Shown: positions 1 to 12,855, numbered from the stretch's first letter. The stretch is DNA of 64,000 nucleotides from Carallia brachiata (GCA_021464245.1 JADCRB010000016.1:14238350-14302349); one strand, 5' to 3'. A program made the numbers and translations. The notes: generated from the letters alone by a model not told the origin.

Positions 1-244
1 CAAAAGCGTCACAAAGGTTTTGGTTCCATTATTGGCCATGGCCTGATATGCTTAAGAGGAATGGTCTGCGTACCTATGCATTGAAGAAGGAGACATTAAA
101 TGAAAAAACAACCCAAAACAAAAAAGTGAAAATGGCTATTTTTGTATACCTTCATCGGTGGAAGGTAGCTAGCTTGGGCTGTAGTATTGGTTGTTCCAGT
201 GACACTAGCAGCATAAGCAGAACAAAGCTAGAGGCAATGGAAAG
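1..244. other. Unassigned left-edge sequence
   Basis: No recognisable gene. A 105-codon open frame (48-365) crosses this stretch, but its product has no domain I recognise and its 3' half lies in the repeated non-coding unit that starts near 245, so I do not treat it as a gene. Confidence 0.3.
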
Positions 245-3200
245 TATTTGCAACTCTTTTCGTCATCATCATCCTTATCTTATTCTTGTGATCTCAACCA
301 AGTTACATGAAGCTCGGGAAAAGCTTTATAAGTACAGAATTTGTCATGAGTTTCCACAGGAATAAATGTTAATGTCCAGACGAATCCAATCCGATATGTC
401 TGTAGTAACAATAATTATAATTTATGCAATAATAATAATAGAATGTGAAATAAATAATAGTAATTTTTTTTCTTTTTTTTGTTGCACATTTAATGAATAT
501 ATTTGCAGAAAATTTCTTATTTGTTACATTACGAACATTCTCATAGTTGATTTACTTGGATCATGCAACGAAATTCTTTCCAAAAAACTACAATTTTATG
601 ATAATTACAAAAACCGACCCAACTTAACCAATCAAACTTGGGATTCAATAAATTGAATTTAGGTTCTACAAAAGAAAAATTCGATGGACATTTACTCGGG
701 TTAATTGGTTCCAATTGATTAGAGCTGATCCGAACCAAATTTTTTAATTTGATATTTTATTTTCAAATATTGTCTGCCAAAATATTTTACTAATGTTCAT
801 AAAATTATAGAACTGAAAAAATATAGTAAATATCTTAAAAATTAAATATAATTTAATATATTTCCGTACAATTTCAAGAAGTGCTCCACCGACAACTGCT
901 GTAGTCAAATTGATTGTGCTACTTACACTAATCAGCAGCAGCGTTTTGACCTCTTCATTTCTTCCTCTTCCTTTTTTCTTTTTGACTTTTTACCCTGCCA
1001 AAACATTTCTCACTAGGAGCCCAAAACTTGCTAGATGATATCTATTTGAATTGGTGGCTATTTTAAGTAACGAAAAAATTACTCCACATAGAGGTCCTTA
1101 GACGATAACACCTTTTTATTATTTATATATATATACGTATAATCAATGTTATGAATGTGATTGTGAAATTGCACATATTTAACGAATTTGCAACCAAAAA
1201 AACTGAGAAAATGAGAAATAAAAATATATGACGAGTGAAACACTAAATTTCATTACATGAGACACCCAATACTTAAGAATTTAGATACTCACTTCAAAAA
1301 TCTGAATTCTCATATAGTGAGCTCCTCTTGTGTAATTTAAGTTCTAACAAAAGACTAGATATTTTTGTTATTGTAAAAAAAAACAAAAAAAAGAAAAAAC
1401 AAAAAAGAGAGAATTGTTGAACTTTCCATGCACTGCATGGAAACGTCAAAGTCACCATGTGCTGAAAGGTAACCACGAACGTAAAAGTCACCCAAACGAC
1501 GGGATTATCCTCATTTTGATATTATATTTTTTAAATTTTTTAAATTTAGGTTTACATTCTTTTATTTTTATTTTAATATTATAACTATAATTAAATCATA
1601 CATAAATAAAATTATTAATTAAAATATTTAAATATGTATTTGACTTGAGAAAATTTATGAATATATTACTTACATGCTTACAAAGATCACTCAATATAGT
1701 AAAATATTAATTTTTACAAACAGAATAGAAGTTGTGTGGCAGACATAAATTTGTAACTTTGAGAAAAAAATATAGGGCTTAAAACTATTCTTCTGCCAAA
1801 GTGTGAAGGTCGTCAAATACGTATTTTAACGTTTTGACTAATAGTTATGTCTATATAAGACTTAATTGTAACTAAAATTATAGTTATATGACTAAAATAA
1901 AAATAAGAAAGATATAAAATTAGATTAAAAAAATTTTAAAAAATTTAAAACTAAAATGGTGTTAATCCCCCCACGACCCAAAACCCAAAATTTGAATAAC
2001 CCAACTCCTCTTGTGTGCATGCAATTAAGTTTAAAAACAGAATTAATTTAAAAGTGGAATATAAGTGGCCTGTATAAAGTTGCCAAGGCAAAAAAATAAT
2101 TTAAAAGTGTAATTATTTGTTGCTTTTGGCAGTGGAGGGTGCGGCTGCACTCTCTTATGAACAAAAAAACAAAGTAATCCTGGACACAACAAAAGGAACA
2201 GAATTTGATAAAGAGTTTCACATTATTGCAGTTCTTTATATTGTATTAAAGTGATAAATAATTTATTGGATAATATTTAATGATTTTTTTAGTTCATTTA
2301 ACAATTTATCTCACATAAAATAATTTCACTAAATCTATTTTATAAATACAGCTGGACAAGAAAAATTAAACGTCACCATAAACTTACATGTATTCTAATA
2401 AAATTCTGCTCTCCAAAATTTCTCTAAAAGAACAATAATATAAGTGATATATTAAGATTTTATTAAGATGTCAAATTAGTTTATTAAAACCAATCGGTCA
2501 TTATATTTTAGTAGCCACATCAGTCTCTGCAAACATTCAAACAGCGTTAACTCTCCCAAGCCTTCAATGTCTTGGAAGTGGCCGGCTCCGTTTTAAGAAA
2601 CTCTCAGAGCAAAGTTTCATGGTTGGCTTTCTAAAGATAAAGTGAATGCACTTTGTTCATTTTTTAAATTTTTAATATTCTCTCTTCCATCTCTTTTCCA
2701 TGATAAAAATATATGTATATTCTCTTTTCCAATACGATTTATTGATACAGAATAGAGAGAGAAGAAAAATATATATGTTCTCCAGTATTCATACTCGAGT
2801 AATGATTGGTAGTTGGATATAGCATCCGGGTTTGGATGTAGGAACAAAATGCAACAGGTTGTATATTAAATACAGTAATATTGATATTTTTAAGAAATTT
2901 TTTTTAAAAAGAATTTTTTATTTTAATACATATTATCTGAAATTTATATTTTAAATTTTAAATTTTAATTTTATAATCTAAAAAAAATTTTAAAAAAATT
3001 TAATGCAGTTACATTTTTTTTATAATTGCTTGCATTTTCTTGTAATTAATTTTTTTTTAATTTCCTAATACTATTTTTTTTTATTTTTTTTAGTCTATAA
3101 GGAGTCCTATTAAACATTTGAGGAGGGGAAAGTGAACTTTGATAAAATTTGAACCCTTCATTTACTGGTTAAAAAATAACATTTTTAACCAGATGAATAA

Positions 3201-5125
3201 ATACTTAACCTCACTAATTTTTTATTTTAAAATTAAAATTATCTGACATGAACCCCCGCCCTTCTTGCTCTCCCGAAATTGACAAAAGTTGACGGATAAA
3301 ATTCCGTCTAAAAGTCTTTATGGTCAACGAGGCCTCTATTTAATGTGATCGCTGCTTGCATCATAATTTTGATGTCCTTGTGGAATAATTTTGATGGCTG
3401 GGACATGGGGAGCCCATGTCTACTAAAAATGTATGCTTCCTAGCAACTCCGACGTTTCAATCCAGCGCACTAACAGTTAAAACCCTATCCTTTGTCCTTG
3501 ATTATGTCAATGGGTCTCTATGAACAACTCTTCACATTTATTCCGAGTCATTGTACTTGAGGAGCGTTATTGGAATAGTTTTATAATTCTAAAGATTTTT
3601 TTTTTCATTTTTCCAAAAATTAATCCATGATTCCTAAGCTTCTTTTACAATTTTCAATTATATGAACATTTTGGTATTTTCCATGTAAAAATGCTTCCAT
3701 TCACTTCCTACATGTTTTTTCTCACTCCAATTGGCTACTTTTTTATTTTCTTGATAGATAATTGTGACTGATCAAAATTAAAACTTTCATGAAGACTCAA
3801 GTAAGTAATTAATATTTCCTTTGTTTTGGTGTGTGTGAAAGGGTGTAATTTATTCGTGGAACTGAGAACAATGACAAACAGTAGATTGTGATCCACAAAT
3901 ACATGACAAGACTGGGTAAGGGTCTATTAGTATTTTTTTTTTTTTTTGGCGAGTGTGAATGGGCTTTGAAGTTCCCATTACTTGTCACCATCACTGAGTG
4001 GGGCAACTGTCCTCATTTACCAGGAGAGATGACCATTTAAAAAGACCACAACACTGCTTGGGCCCATTGATTTTTTTGGCACATTGGACTCTTTGGTGAC
4101 TTTATTCTGTCTCCTTTCTCTACTGTAATACTCTTAGTTGAGCTTTTCAATGACAAAAAAAAAAAAGTATTCTTGGAGTCGACAAGAAGAAGCAGCATAA
4201 ATAAATCAATGGCCCTACAAGCAAGCGTTGGTGTAAATATTAGGAGTCCGTCACTGTTTAATTAAAAATTTTAAATTTAAATTTTTGAGAATATAGTTAC
4301 GTTAAATACTTGTTGAGAGATCTTTATCACCCTTTAAAATCCTATCCAGATCGATCTAAATTAATCAACCTATTAAACTAAATATTGAACGATTTCAGAC
4401 TAAAAAAAAAAATTAATGGCCCTCCGAGTCTTCCACGAGGCTCCGCTGCAAGCTCAATCCTTGCTGTGCCCGGATGATATTGGGGTGAGTTGGCCCCGAA
4501 CAGTTGTAATCCCTTGCTATACATAGGTGTTGAAGCCTCCATTTTTGACAAAAAAGAAAAGGAAGACGATGAAGCAGAAATCAATTTGATTGGTGCACGT
4601 AGTGGCTCTCAATTTGATTGGTGGAGTTAAAAACAGGTCTTAAATGTCACAGTTGGGGTTGCATTGTCACTTTTTTTTAAAAAAAATATACTGCTGACTG
4701 AAAGTTTTGAGTTTAACAAAACGTTTGTTTATTGGTACTTGTCATTTTTTCTCAATTTGAAAAGTTTCTAATTTAATTTATTTTTTTAATAAATATAATT
4801 TATTCATAATTTTATATTATATAATAAATATGATTTACTTAATAAAAATAAAAATATAAATTTATTTTCTATAAAATTATGAGTAAATTATACACATAAA
4901 AAATTGAATAAAATTAACAAAAATTATTTTTTTGTCACTGAATGATTCAGAGGCAAAAATATTAATTGTCCCAATGTTGTAGTCACTAAAAATTATTAGT
5001 GCCAAGTTTGTGAAAGATAAATATTTGTTACCAACACATCATTTAGAAGCAAATATATTTTAAAAAATCTTTCAAAACTTATATCGTAGATGACTCATTT
5101 TCCCTTATTCTTTTTATTCAGGTTA
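245..5125 (+). repeat. Copy A of a diverged non-coding tandem unit
   Basis: This is the first and longest of four copies of the same sequence order. Landmarks shared with other copies are: 245-350 (like 5130-5225 and 8000-8130); 610-800 (like 5280-5470 and 8200-8370); 880-960 (like 5940-6010); 3390-3560 (like 6850-7030 and 13020-13560); 3660-4075 (like 7110-7500, and 8640-8960 in copy C); and 4930-5060 (like 7800-7920, 9360-9485 and 14690-14815). No long reading frame is conserved between copies, so the unit appears non-coding. Relative to copies B and D, copy A carries an extra segment of about 370 bp near 4197-4570, at the site where copy B has a SINE. Homology was read by eye; the exact borders are approximate. 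Confidence 0.65.
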
Positions 5126-7995
5126 TAATTATTTGCAGCGCTAGTACTTATAATCATCATCATAATCTTGTTCTTCTGTTTAGCTCAAACAAGTCACTTG
5201 ACGCTATGGAAAAACTTTTTAAATACAAGTTTTATTATTTGTTTCCAAAAAACTACGAATTTTTAACATAGTTATAAAGACTGGTCCAACTTGACTAATC
5301 CATCCTATAAACCAGTAAATTGGATTTCAAATTCCTTAAAATAAAAATTGGATGCACCGTTGATTCAGGTTAATCGGCTCCAATTGCTAACTTAGAACTC
5401 ACTTGAACCAAATTTTTTAATTTGCTATTTTAGTTTGAAATATTATATGCCGAAATATTTTATCTTAAAAAAATACTAGAGCTCAAAGTTAAAATATGTT
5501 TTAAAACAAGAGCATCCCAGCACACAGGAACACTCACATTGGTTGAGTCTATAGAAAGGTCAATGTATGCAGCATTCCTTCTGTAGGGTCTAAAGTTAAA
5601 ATATTTAGAATAACAAATTATAAGTTTAATTTAAAGAAATTTTTTTCAATATATAACAATAAATATTTCTAGTCTATGCTAAAATGATCAATTTCTCCTA
5701 TTCCTATAATTATAAGAAAGGTGCTTATTTTTACTAGAGTGTACAAAATTATAGTAGAAGTCATAAAATATAAAAAGTATACATGAATATATCAAAATTA
5801 AATATTAATGAATCATCAATTCAACTATTAATCAAGCCACTTAACACTTTGTCCAATCGATGGTTCTATAAAACTGTTTTTCCATCTCACACATTGTATA
5901 ATTAACTATGGTAAACCTTTCCTTTTCCGTTCAATGTCTAGGAGTCTTCCATGGACAACTTTATATCGAGATTGATTGCTCTACTTAGACTAATCAACAG
6001 CATTTTAGTCTCTTCTATTCTTTCACTTCCCTTATTAACTTTTTAGCCTTAAAGCATCAATTGCACCCCACCTTCACTCCTTTATAACTACGTTGAAAAG
6101 TCCAAGTTTTTTAGACCACAAACCAACTATTAACTTTATGTCAAATACCTCAGATTGTAGGAGTCCAGGGAAAACAAAACATAAAATTATGAAAAATTAC
6201 TGCGTAGGTGCTTTTAGCTCAAAGTATTACTCATAATCATCGGTTTGGATAATAACAAAATACATAAAGATAGATATAGATATAAATTAATATATTTAAG
6301 GTAGTGATTGTGAGCAAATCTTGAGAACAAAATAGTTTATGTGATGGCATTTGCTTATTGTAAGGATATTAGAAGACTCCTATATTAACTATATCATTTT
6401 TTTTCTTTTAATTAAGGATATTAGAAGACTTTAATATCTTTTACATTTCAATAAGAAAACTTTAATCAAATACAATTTTGTCTAATTAATTCATTATTAT
6501 CGAAAATTTTATATAGTGAAATAAATGTAAAAAAAAATTGATATTGATATAGTTATTTCTAATTATTTAGTTTATTTAAATATTATTTCACATTAATTTC
6601 AAAAGTTTATGAATTAAAATTTAAAGTCTATAAATATTAATAAATCTAGTTAACTTAAAAGATTATCATACATTGACCAAAAAAAAAAAAAAAGATTATC
6701 ATATTATCTATAATAACAATTATAATTTAAAGTTCAATTTTCTCAATTATAATCTAACATATATTACAATTTACTTAATTTATATTAATGAACATTCAAA
6801 TACGTTTGAAATCTGTACACACAAATACACTTTGCAAGATAATGTGGATGGCTGTGATAGGGGAGACCATGTCTGTAAAAAATGTGTGTTTCCTAGCAAC
6901 TCCGACCTTTCAATCCACCACATGCACTCACACTGTGCTTATTGAATATATAACCTTTCCTTTCTCGTTAGATATGTAAGTGGGTATCCATGGACAACCC
7001 CTCTCATTTATTCCTTATTCTTTATTGTCCACATGAGGAGTAATATTTTAACAGTCTTATTATTCTAAAAATTAGTCCACGATTCCTATCTTCTTATATA
7101 ATCTTCAATTATATGAACGTTTTGGGTACTTTTCCATGTATAAAAATGCTTTCATTCACTTCCTCTATATTTTTTTTCTCACTACAATTTGATGCTTTTT
7201 AATTTTTTGATAATTAATTGTGACTGACCAAACTCGAAACTTTCATGAAGACGAGTAAGTAATTAATACTTTGTGTGTGTGCGTGCGCGCGTGCATGCAT
7301 GTGAATGGGTGTAACTTATTCGCAGGGAACAACGATAAGTAGTGGGTTGTGCTCTTCAAATATATGACAAGAAACAGGGTTAGTGAAGTTTCAATTCCTT
7401 GTCACCAAAACTAAGTGAGGCAACTATTCTCAAATGCCAGGAGAGATGACCATTTAGAAAGAGGACAAAACTGCTTGGTCCCATTGATTTATTAGTAGCA
7501 AAGAAAAGTATTCTTGGAGGCTAGAAGAAGAAAAAGAAGCAGAAATTCGAGGGGAGTTGTTAGCCCGGTTGCTTGGAGACGTATGTCTCCAATTCCTAAT
7601 TCTGGGGTCGAACTCCAGATCTGGCCCTCACCACCTCTCCGCCCATATGCCCTTGGGGGCTCCCTCAACCATTTAGGCTAAGGAAGAAAAAAAAAAAAAC
7701 AGAAATTTGTATTGTCACTCTTGTTAGAAAGATACAGTGCTAACTAAAAAAATTGGGTTCAACAAAATGCTTGTTTATGGGTACTTGTCATTTTCTTTGT
7801 TACTGAATGAGTCAGAGACAAAAAAAATAACTGTCCCAATGTTGCTGACCAAAAATTATTAGTGCCAATTTTGTGAAAGATGAATATCTTTTCTACTAAT
7901 TCATCATTTAGTAGCAAATGTTCTTTTTTTAAAAGAAAATTCTTTCAAAAGCTATATCCTAATTGATTCATTTTGACGTATTCTTTGTATTAAGT
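5126..7995 (+). repeat. Copy B of the non-coding tandem unit
   Basis: Same order of landmarks as copy A but about 2 kb shorter. The stretch 6850-7030 matches 3390-3560, 7230-7500 matches 3790-4075, and 7805-7920 matches 4938-5050. It contains an alternating purine-pyrimidine tract of GT/GC steps near 7271-7303 and a tRNA-derived SINE at 7550-7699. No gene is visible. The open frame at 6673-6945 falls in the shared non-coding landmark and is not preserved in the other copies. Confidence 0.6.
7550..7699 (+). mobile_element. tRNA-derived SINE
   Basis: The 150-bp insert has a Pol III A-box-like stretch at 7561-7572 and a B-box-like stretch at 7604-7615. The head folds like a tRNA: a perfect six-pair hairpin (GGAGAC/GTCTCC, four-base loop) and a T-arm-like hairpin (TCTGG/CCAGA). 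It ends in a run of A (about 7688-7699). It is flanked by CAGAAATTCG (7540-7549) and CAGAAATTTG (7700-7709), a 9/10 target-site duplication. The matching place in copy D (about 14210-14225) lacks the insert, so copy D serves as an empty site. Confidence 0.75.
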
Positions 7996-9988
7996 TTTAC
8001 AATTATTTGCAACTCTTGTAATCGCCATCAGTAATCACCATAATCCTGTTCTTCTGATGAGCTCAAACAAGTTACAAGCTCAGAAAAAGCTTTATAAGTT
8101 TGACCCAAAAAAAAGGCTTTATAAGTACAGATGATTGTTTTTTTTTTTTTTTTTTTATGTTCACAAAAATTATGACTTTTCAACATAGTTATAAAAACTG
8201 GCCCAACTTGACCAATACAACCTGTGAACCCGTAAATTAATTTGAGATTCATCAAAAGAAAATTGGATGGATCATTGGGTTGGGTTAATTGGCTCCAATA
8301 AACAACTTAGGACTCACCCAAGCTAGATTTTTTAATTTGTTATTTTATTTCGAAATATTATATGCCAAATATTTTATCCTCAAAAATACTAAAGTCTAGA
8401 GTTAAAACATTTAGAACAGAAAAAATCAAGGACGTCTAATTGCATGAAACTTTACATTTGTAAGGTATTTTGAAAGACCTATATACTTCCTTTATGAGGT
8501 ATAAAGTTAAAATATTTAGAACGCCAAATTATAAGTTTAATTTAAACAATTTATTTTTGTAATATATAGCAATAAATATTTATGTTGTATGCTAAAATGA
8601 TCAATTTGTCCAAAGATAACAAATATATATTTATGTATGAAAATGTTTTCCTTTACATCGTCTACGCTTTTTCTCACCACAATTGGCTACTTCTTTTAAC
8701 TTGTTAATTAACTGTGGCTGATCAAACTCTAAACTTTCAAGAAGACTCAAGTAATTATTTTTATTTTTGAATGGCTGTAACTTATTCATAGAACTGAGAA
8801 CAATGAAAACAGTCGATTGCAGCCCGCAAAAACATGAGGAGCTAGAATTATTGATTGAAGTTTTCATTCCTTGTCACTGTGTGAGGCAACCATCCTCAAG
8901 TGGCGGGGAGAACATGACCATTTAGAAAGAGGACGAGATTGGTTGGTCCCACTGAAATTTTAATAGCAAAGAAAAGTATTATTGGAGGCTAGAAGATGTA
9001 GAACTTGGATTGGTGGAGTTGGACAACATGAATTAAATATCACACTTGAGGTGACATCGCACTCTTGAGCTGATTAGGATCCATTTGCTTCGCAAGAAAA
9101 ACTTTAAAATTAGAGAGAAAGGGATAGAAAAGAGAGAGAGTGAGAGAGAGATACAAAGGGAAATATTATTTTTCTACATGTGAAAAATATTTTGAGTAGT
9201 TTTAGCTAACTAATAGAAAATAACTTATTTTCTCCATAGTTGCCTCAAACAAAACAAAAAAATTTTTCCTTACAAAAATTTTCCTTTGAAAGTTTTTTTC
9301 ACACTCAAACTATTTTTAGAAAACAAACTAAATTTATGATTATGCGTACTTGTTATTTTACTTACCACTGAATGGTTCAGAGGCAAAAATATTAATTGTC
9401 CCAATGTTTCTGTTACTAACAAATTTTATTCCAATTTTGTGAAAGATACATATATTACTTACTAATTCATCATTTAGTAGCAAATGCATTTTTCTTGAAA
9501 AAAAAAAAGTTCTCTTTCAATTTTCAAAACCTACATCCCTAATGACTCATTTGTCCTTATTCTTTGTGTTAAGTTTTATAATTATTTAAAATCTTATCTT
9601 ACAAAATTTTTATTCTCAATTACTCAGTAATTTTTGCTTTATATCTCTTTTATTTATCAGGATTTTACACTTTGTGCTCTTAGCTGAGCATTTTCTACTT
9701 TCAATGCTTCAACATTGTTCCCTTACTTTTTTTTTTATTATAAAGAGAAACAATATATTTAATAAGAAAATTAATCTTTCTCCATAAAGACAATCAATAA
9801 TAATGTGCTGCTGAATAATTCTACGATGCCTCATAAAATAAATATTATGGCTGTTACAGAAAGGTAAATATTTACAGCCAGAAACTATCATTTAGCTTTA
9901 GTAAATAAAAAGAAAAGAAAAGAAAAGAAAAACTAATTTACCATTTATTATTAAAATTTAAAAGAATCTTAATATAGGCCATGGGTTC

Positions 9989-10959
9989 TTTTTTTTGTTT
10001 TAAACAAAAGAAATTATTGCATTAATATGAATTGTTTTTATAAAGATCAACCTGTGGATGTCCAAAAAATCTGCACGAACCAGGAGAAATAAACGGCTAA
10101 AACGACTTATATCTGATTAAGTTATAAGGACTACAAATTAGCTGAATCTAAAGTCTAATTAGATAAATTCTTCTGATGAGGGAACAAACCGGATCTAAAC
10201 TAGACTTAACTGACACCGAGATCTTAGATAGGTTTAAAACATTCGGACAAACCTACATACTGCGGCACAAATCACACCTCGACAGACCAACGACAAAAAT
10301 CAACCGAGTATGTCCAGCAACAATTTCCTTCGAACTAGTCTACATAAAAACACAAACAAAGAATACACACAATACAGCCTCAATCCCAAAGATGAAACAT
10401 AACCACCGCCGGCAGAGCAAGTGGCAGCAGCTTCAACTTCAAAGGTGACACCGACAGTAACAAGGTTGCCGGTGACATAGACAATAGTTGCACTCTTGGT
10501 TGAGACAGCGAGTGCAACTCTGACAGCTCCATCAACAACCTTTAGAAAGGCGGTGGTTGTGGTGGCTAGCGTAGCAGCACCGTCCCCGGCAGTGCCGCCA
10601 TGCTAAAAACAATGGCTAGAGAAATGAAGATGACAATAGTCTCAGTAAGAGTCTGAATTTGGTGACAGAAAGACCATTGGAAGCCATACTGGAGTTATAT
10701 CTGCAAAAAACCAACATAACACACCACAAAGGTAAAAACAAAAACAGAAGAAGAGATAGACAATACATCAGAGGCAACAACAACAAGCTAGAACAAAGGT
10801 GGAAAGGAACCGGGAGGTAGAGGAAGAGAGGGTGTGGCCGACGATGGCGAATAACCACTGCCTCCGGCCAGCATTCCGACGCTCGAGAAGAGAAGACCTT
10901 AAGAGAATTCTAAAAGAGAGAGAGAGAGAGACGTGTTTTTTATGAAAGCGCTTATTGAG
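9989..10959 (-). mobile_element. Short LINE-like (non-LTR) retroposon
   Basis: This 971-bp insert is flanked by a 17-bp target-site duplication with 15 matches (9972-9988 and 10960-10976). On the minus strand it ends in an A-rich tail (the T-run at about 9989-9996 on the plus strand), preceded by an AT-rich 3' UTR-like stretch, and begins near a CT-rich 5' leader (the GA repeat at 10915-10930 on the plus strand). No reverse transcriptase or endonuclease frame fits in this length, so it is a non-autonomous or internally deleted copy. Copy D, at about 15240, is the uninterrupted equivalent site. The class is inferred from tail, duplication and composition, not from a coding domain. Confidence 0.5.
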
Positions 10960-10995
10960 ATATGGGCCATAGGTTCCATCCACCCCTTTTGGGCA

Positions 10996-11223
10996 TAATA
11001 CATGTTGCTAGCCGACCTCTTCTTCCTAGCACTTATTCGAATTGAACCCAAAAAATAAATTTTAAAATTTTCTTTGAAAAATCAAGGTTTAAAGTATTAT
11101 TAAGTATTTAAGACAAATTAAGTACTACTTATAAATTACTTTTCAAAAACAAAAATTTAATGTTTTGCTGACATAACAGTAGCCACGTCAGTATCGTGCG
11201 ACCGAATTGTCAGGGGGTGTAAC
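10996..11223. mobile_element. Putative short insert in copy C, class unknown
   Basis: The stretch ending at 10995 and the stretch ending at 11238 are near-identical (CACCCCTTTTGGGCA and GCACCCTTTTGGGCA), while copy D has only one such stretch (about 15285-15300) followed directly by the sequence found after 11238. This is the pattern of an insertion of about 228 bp with a target duplication. I see no clear terminal inverted repeats or poly(A) tail. Confidence 0.35.
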
Positions 11224-11368
11224 GCACCCTTTTGGGCACGAAGTTCATGGAGCTCCTCTCTTGTTTGCTTCCTGTGAGGTAATGTTATCCTCTTTTAAAT
11301 TATTTATATATATGAAAAATTGTTGTGATTTTTTAGGGATATAGTATACCCAAACGTGTGCTCATTAT

Positions 11369-11436
11369 AATGTCCTTGATGAGATTTTAACCGAAAACTG
11401 TTTAAGAGACAAACGCACTACTGCTGTGCTACAAAG
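11369..11436 (-). pseudogene. Degenerate tRNA-Lys(CTT)-like sequence
   Basis: On the minus strand this is a decayed relative of the better tRNA-like sequence at 16396-16467. It keeps the D-stem (GCAC/GTGC) with a seven-base loop, and the anticodon loop CTCTTAA, but the T-arm and B-box are damaged and the acceptor stem pairs poorly. It lies at the end of copy C exactly where the other tRNA-like sequence lies at the end of copy D, so the two arose by duplication of the unit. Confidence 0.55.
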
Positions 11437-11440
11437 GTGG

Positions 11441-12349
11441 GGATAGCAACCAAGAGAGTTAGAATCGAGGATGGCTTCTCTGATCTCTTTCCCAACTTTT
11501 AAACCCCATCTTGATTCCATCCCCGTCCTCGGCGAGGAACGGATTTTGGTCTCATCCCTATTTCTGGTGGGGATGAAGGATCCCCATCCTCGTCCCCTTC
11601 CTGTCTTTAATTTGGACTAAAAATAAGAAAATTTATGTTTGCTCCTCATTGGATATCTTCCCTACATCCAAGTACATTTGAAAAGACAATAGGATAAAGC
11701 TCACCCCATCAGCCAAAAGAATAAACCAACAAAAACTAAAGAACGAACAAAATAAACTTGACAATATTATATAATTAACACTTTGTAGACTCAAACAATG
11801 GACCTATAAATTAACTCTATTTCCATGGACAAAATTATTCAACCACACATCATCCCCCCCCCTCTATTAAGTTTATTGCCTAGCTGTCTGTAGAACCCAA
11901 ATTATAAATTCAACCTTATCATGTGTCTTCCTTGTTTTGAACAATGGAAAATGGTCAGTAAAAAATTAAATATGCTTTTGGAAAACCAACAAATGCCAAT
12001 TAAATTACCATATAAAAGAAGTAAAGAACTTAATAAGAGTATATGACATCCAGTAAGCATGGAACAATCACTCCTTAAATCATTGCAAGCAAAATTTCCA
12101 AGCACAAATAAGTCATAATTCTAAGAATTAGAAAAAAGCAATCACTTAACTACAACATAAAATTATTTGAGAACTAAAAAACCATCTAATAAGAATGTAT
12201 TAAGTAACCCAATTAAACTCTAGCTATTGGAACAACAACAATATATCAAAGTAATTGCTCCTTTAACAATACTATGCTTCCAACCAAGTTAGTTCCTTCT
12301 TGGCTCTTACTTTTCCAATATTCTTTGATTTTCTTCACTTCTTGCATTT
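11441..12349. other. Intergenic, repeat-like, no gene
   Basis: Positions 11460-11600 are rich in short GGGGAT/ATCCCC-type inverted motifs typical of plant transposon ends, but I could not define an element. The rest is AT-rich without a supported gene. The 67-codon open frame at 11902-12105 has no recognisable features. Confidence 0.4.
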
Positions 12350-12855
12350 GTTGTGGACATGAGTTTCTTACTTAGACCCTATTTAGATTTCTCCTTATTT
12401 TGGGCTTTCACGTTTCCCAGCAAGTGGTAGCAGAGCCGATGGTTAGCAAGGGATGAGTATGACAATGCACATTAATTCCTATAAATGCTGCCTCCTCGTA
12501 ACTCAGTTTGATTCTTAGAGTATTTGGCAGCAAACTCCCAAATAAGGGTCAGCAAGACTTTGCTAGTGATTGGGCAGTTGAGCTATTGAATTTAGTAGAG
12601 TGATGTGCGTTTAAGATGAGCATGCCCTATGTGGAGAGACTCACACTTGAGGGAAAGATTGTTAGGATGTCATGTGTGAGTTGTTGTATTAAATATCTTA
12701 CATCGAAAAAGAAAGAGGAGAGTAAACGATTCGTAAGTGAGAAGAACTCATAATCCCAATACTTTAAAATTTTAAGTTATGATGTTGTGTAAGCCCATTA
12801 TTTTGTTGTTTATTCAAATCCTATTCAAATTTTTCTCCATTTTAGACTCTCATGT
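12350..12855 (+). mobile_element. TRIM-like LTR retrotransposon remnant
   Basis: Positions 12425-12437 (TGGTAGCAGAGCC) closely resemble the initiator-Met-tRNA primer-binding site common in plant Copia and TRIM elements. About 220 bp later a purine-rich tract (about 12648-12658) is followed by TGTTAGGATG at 12660, the usual start of a 3' LTR. The end of the upstream arm (about 12377-12415) and the end of the downstream arm (about 12813-12853) are recognisably similar. The internal region encodes no gag or pol. The left LTR is truncated or diverged. This is a miniature LTR element judged from signals, not from coding content. Confidence 0.6.

Larger units (their letters stand above)
7996..11440 (+). 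repeat. Copy C of the non-coding tandem unit
   Basis: Landmarks at 8000-8130, 8200-8400, 8460-8610, 8640-8960 and 9360-9485 match copies A and B in order, but the part equivalent to 3390-3560 of copy A is missing. Its tail (9580-9890 and 11215-11435) is shared only with copy D (14895-15180, 15295-15500 and 16396-16467). It is interrupted by a LINE-like insert (9989-10959) and a second short insert (about 10996-11223). No protein gene is supported; open frames at 10176-10448 and 10616-10983 lie inside the LINE-like insert. Confidence 0.6.

Noticed and set aside
48..365. 105-codon open frame at the left edge
   Set aside because: It lacks any recognisable domain, its composition resembles the non-coding surroundings, and its 3' half lies in a landmark repeated in copies B and C where the frame is not kept.
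4197..4570. Extra segment in copy A as a defined transposon
   Set aside because: It is absent from copies B and D, but I could not find clear inverted ends, a poly(A) tail or a convincing target duplication, so I only mention it within copy A.
6673..6979. Two overlapping open frames in copy B, one with several Cys and His residues
   Set aside because: They fall in a duplicated non-coding landmark (also at 3390-3560 and 13020-13560) and the other copies do not keep either frame. The Cys/His pattern does not match a zinc-finger spacing I can name.
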